Assembly (NCBI GenBank): GCA_018649625.1
Contig: JABIHN010000041.1
Span: forward strand, 1-64,000
DNA from: Fidelibacterota bacterium
GTDB taxonomy: Bacteria; Fidelibacterota; Marinisomatia; Marinisomatales; UBA1611
DNA: 64,000 bases
Reading direction: 5' to 3'
Shown: one piece after another, positions 61,943-64,000 of the stretch
Numbering within the stretch: the stretch's first letter is position 1
Layout of the letters: each line of letters starts with the position of its first letter
Position numbers and translations under genes: made by a program
The notes under the pieces: model-generated
What the model was told of the DNA's origin: nothing
Databases searched by the model: none
What the model saw: only the letters and a program-made list of their open reading frames with translations

Positions 61943-62512
61943 ATGATTTTAGTTATCGACAATTACGATTCATTTACTTATAATTTGGTGCAATACATTG
62001 GTGCATTTAACCCCGATGTAAAAGTAGTTCGGAATGACAAATTCGAACTGGATAATATTAAAAAATGGAAACCAACCCATATAGTGGTTTCGCCTGGGCC
62101 AGGGCGTCCTGAGAATGCGGGAAATTCTATCGAAGTGATTAAAAAATATGGATCACACATTCCAATCTTGGGTGTTTGTCTTGGTCATCAAGCCATTACC
62201 ATTGCTTATGGTGGGAAAGTAATTCATTCATCAGAAATTGTTCATGGAAAAACAGCAACCATTCAACATAACGAATCGACTATATTTAATGGATTAGATC
62301 GTTCTTTTACAGCAACCCGATATCATTCCTTGGTTGCGGATCGAGCAAACTTTCCAAATGAATTAAAAATAACAGCTGAATTAGAGAATGGGCTCATTAT
62401 GGGAATTGAGCATGAAACTCATCCAGTTTTTGGAGTCCAGTTTCATCCTGAATCCATTGCAACAGAAAATGGGATTCAAATAATAAGTAATTTTTTAAAG
62501 ATCAAATCATGA
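61943..62512 (+). CDS. trpG: Anthranilate synthase component II (glutaminase)
   Basis: This encodes 189 residues, a class I amidotransferase. It starts MILVIDNYDSFTYNLVQY and has the oxyanion strand VVSPGPGRPENAG. The nucleophile Cys79 is in ILGVCLGHQAI, and FGVQFHPESIATENG carries the catalytic His and Glu. It supplies ammonia to TrpE; in some bacteria it also serves PabB. It overlaps trpD by 4 bp and is separated from trpE by the inverted-repeat element. Confidence 0.96.
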   Translation: MILVIDNYDSFTYNLVQYIGAFNPDVKVVRNDKFELDNIKKWKPTHIVVSPGPGRPENAGNSIEVIKKYGSHIPILGVCLGHQAITIAYGGKVIHSSEIVHGKTATIQHNESTIFNGLDRSFTATRYHSLVADRANFPNELKITAELENGLIMGIEHETHPVFGVQFHPESIATENGIQIISNFLKIKS

Positions 62513-63504
62513 AACAAATATTAGAACAATTACTTGATAAACAAAACCTATCTAGACCTGAAGCATTTGATATCATGCATTCCATTATATCAGGAAAATA
62601 CGATGATATTCAAATAGCTGGATTTCTTATTGCACTTCGCGCGAAAGGTGAAACGGTAAATGAGATTACTGGATTCGCCCAAGCTATGCGTGAAAAAATG
62701 GTAACCGTTTCACTTAATACTCCGGCCATTGATATGTGTGGGACAGGTGGCGATGCGCTTGGCACATTTAATATTTCTACGACAGCTACATTTGTTGTTG
62801 CCGGCGCTGGTATTCATGTGGCAAAACATGGCAATCGTTCCATGACATCTAAATCTGGATCTGCCGATGTGCTTCAAGCATTGGGAATTTCAATTGATAA
62901 ATCGGTTGAAGAATCAATTGATGATATAGAAAATATTGGTTTGGGATTCATGTTTGCCCCTGCTTACCACCCTTCCATGAAGCATGCCATAGGCGCTAGA
63001 AAAGCTCTGGGAACTCGAACGGTGTTTAATATTTTAGGACCACTTTGTAATCCAGCCGATGTAAAAGCTCAAGCCATGGGCATTTTTCACCAGGATTTAA
63101 CTGAAGTTCAAGCCAATGTATTAAAAGCCTTGGGCTCCACCGATGTAATGGTATTCCACGGCAGAGACGGATTGGATGAAATTTCTACCACTACCACTAC
63201 TAAGATCAGCCAAATGCAAGGGGGCGGTAATGTAAATACATTTGAATTTGATTCAACAGAATTGGGATTGGGGCGAGTTTCTCTGGATGACTTAAAAGGT
63301 GGCGAACCGGCAGAAAATGCAGAAATCATTCGGGAAATTTTGAATGGCGAAAAGGGGTCAAAACGAAATATTGTTTTACTTAATGCTTCTGCTGGAATTG
63401 TGGTTAGTGGAAATGCTCAAAATTTAAAAGATGGGTTAGAAATAGCAACTGAATCGGTGGATTCTGGAGCTGCCTTAAATATATTAAACCAATTGGTAAA
63501 ATGA
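62509..63504 (+). CDS. trpD: Anthranilate phosphoribosyltransferase
   Basis: This encodes 331 residues. The PRPP/phosphate loop is DMCGTGGDALGTFNIST (75-91). AKHGNRSMTSKSGSADVLQALG (about 105-126) and GFMFAPAYHPSMKHAIGARKALGTRT are diagnostic. It joins anthranilate and PRPP. The ATGA overlaps at both ends (trpG and trpC) show tight translational coupling. Confidence 0.97.
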   Translation: MKQILEQLLDKQNLSRPEAFDIMHSIISGKYDDIQIAGFLIALRAKGETVNEITGFAQAMREKMVTVSLNTPAIDMCGTGGDALGTFNISTTATFVVAGAGIHVAKHGNRSMTSKSGSADVLQALGISIDKSVEESIDDIENIGLGFMFAPAYHPSMKHAIGARKALGTRTVFNILGPLCNPADVKAQAMGIFHQDLTEVQANVLKALGSTDVMVFHGRDGLDEISTTTTTKISQMQGGGNVNTFEFDSTELGLGRVSLDDLKGGEPAENAEIIREILNGEKGSKRNIVLLNASAGIVVSGNAQNLKDGLEIATESVDSGAALNILNQLVK

Positions 63505-64000
63505 ATATTCTTGAACAAATATTAGATGTAAAACGTCGGGAAGTTGAACAAATTCAAGATACAGAATTTGGAGATTTAGTTCGTCCAAAACGCAGTCTAA
63601 AGGGTGCCCTTTCTGCGCCCGGAATTTCTGTCATTGCGGAAATAAAAATGAAATCACCCAGCGAAGGTGAAATCATGCCAAATGTTGACCCGATTCAAAT
63701 CGCCAAAGATTATGAATCAGCAGGGGCTGCTGCCATTTCTGTTTTAACTGATGAACAGTTTTTCGGAGGAAGTTTAGAGATTTTGAAATCGGTTCGAGAT
63801 ACTGTTTCAATTCCTGTCATACGAAAAGATTTTATTATAGATAAAAAACAAATTGCAGAAACTGTTCATTATCAAGCAGATGCATTTCTACTTATCGCAG
63901 ACGCAATAGATCAAGATACATTACAACAATTAATGAATGATGGTAAAACAGCTGGTTTAGAGTTTCTTGTTGAATATCATGATGAAGAGCATGCTGAGTT
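63501..64000 (+). CDS. trpC: Indole-3-glycerol phosphate synthase (truncated by window end)
   Basis: The first 166 or so codons are present, from ATG 63501 overlapping the trpD stop. Family motifs are ISVIAEIKMKSPSEGEI with the catalytic Lys, SVLTDEQFFGGSLEILKSVR, PVIRKDFIIDKKQIAE and AFLLIADAID. The frame is open to the last base, so truncation is due to the window edge. It closes the indole ring in tryptophan synthesis; trpF, trpB and trpA probably follow outside. Confidence 0.95.
   Translation, partial: MNILEQILDVKRREVEQIQDTEFGDLVRPKRSLKGALSAPGISVIAEIKMKSPSEGEIMPNVDPIQIAKDYESAGAAAISVLTDEQFFGGSLEILKSVRDTVSIPVIRKDFIIDKKQIAETVHYQADAFLLIADAIDQDTLQQLMNDGKTAGLEFLVEYHDEEHAE

Noticed and set aside
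1-64000. CRISPR arrays, tRNA genes, IS transposases, prophage genes
   Set aside because: I looked through the intergenic gaps and saw no regularly spaced repeats, cloverleaf-like genes or transposase/integrase motifs.

Overview
The window is an AT-rich bacterial chromosome segment. Secreted proteins carry signal peptides ending in 'FGQ' or 'VGQ', the genes are tightly overlapped biosynthetic blocks, and the FtsX-type transporters and a lipoprotein resemble those of the FCB group. Together these suggest a marine member of Candidatus Marinimicrobia (SAR406) or a close relative. That placement is my inference and was not tested by phylogeny.

Layout. (1) 1-4.3 kb is an accessory block: a VOC protein, a beta-propeller lipoprotein, two GNAT acetyltransferases and an ABM-like protein. 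They are separated by short recurrent hairpin-bearing junctions. Most of the block is flanked by an exact 76-bp direct repeat, one copy of which is the 3' end of a resident gene. (2) 4.4-9.9 kb (+) holds an outer-membrane protein, an ABC ATPase, two FtsX permeases, a LolA-like protein and a DCC protein. (3) 9.9-25.8 kb is mostly housekeeping: mazG, ybeY, a 7TM-HD phosphodiesterase, an acyl-CoA dehydrogenase, recJ, RNase P RNA, a zinc-ribbon coiled-coil protein, gcvP, yaaA, an ABC-F protein, mtaB and an ArsI-like lyase. (4) 25.8-38.1 kb (-) is one branched-chain operon, ilvD-ilvB-ilvN-ilvN-ilvC-leuB-leuA-leuC-leuD-cimA. (5) 38.2-39.8 kb (-) is an asparagine synthetase. (6) 40.0-52.7 kb (-) is a 14-gene his-arg-pro supraoperon, hisG-D-C-HAD-B-H-A-F-I-argG-argH-proB-proA-proC. 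(7) 53.0-64.0 kb (+) is thrA-asd-thrB-thrC-metB-chorismate mutase, then trpE-G-D-C, with trpC cut by the window edge.

The most interesting signal lies in the gaps between the amino-acid genes. Three contain complete leader-peptide attenuators. A 24-codon ORF with H-N-HHHH precedes hisG. A 22-codon ORF with YY-S-WYW-FF precedes trpE. A 35-codon ORF with six consecutive Asn codons (10 Asn in all) precedes the asparagine synthetase. In each, the 3' part of the leader ORF is complementary to the 5' arm of a strong intrinsic terminator just before the structural gene, so ribosome stalling at the control codons would form an antiterminator. A fourth hydrophobic ORF rich in Ile, Leu and Val, with a good promoter, precedes ilvD; its terminator is weak, so it is a candidate only. 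The Asn attenuator is the least familiar: I do not know of a described leader-peptide attenuator for asparagine, but I could not search.

The genes form a concentrated amino-acid biosynthesis island covering Ile/Val/Leu, Asn, His, Arg, Pro, Thr, Met precursors and Trp. Several units appear to be controlled by the charging level of their own product's tRNA.
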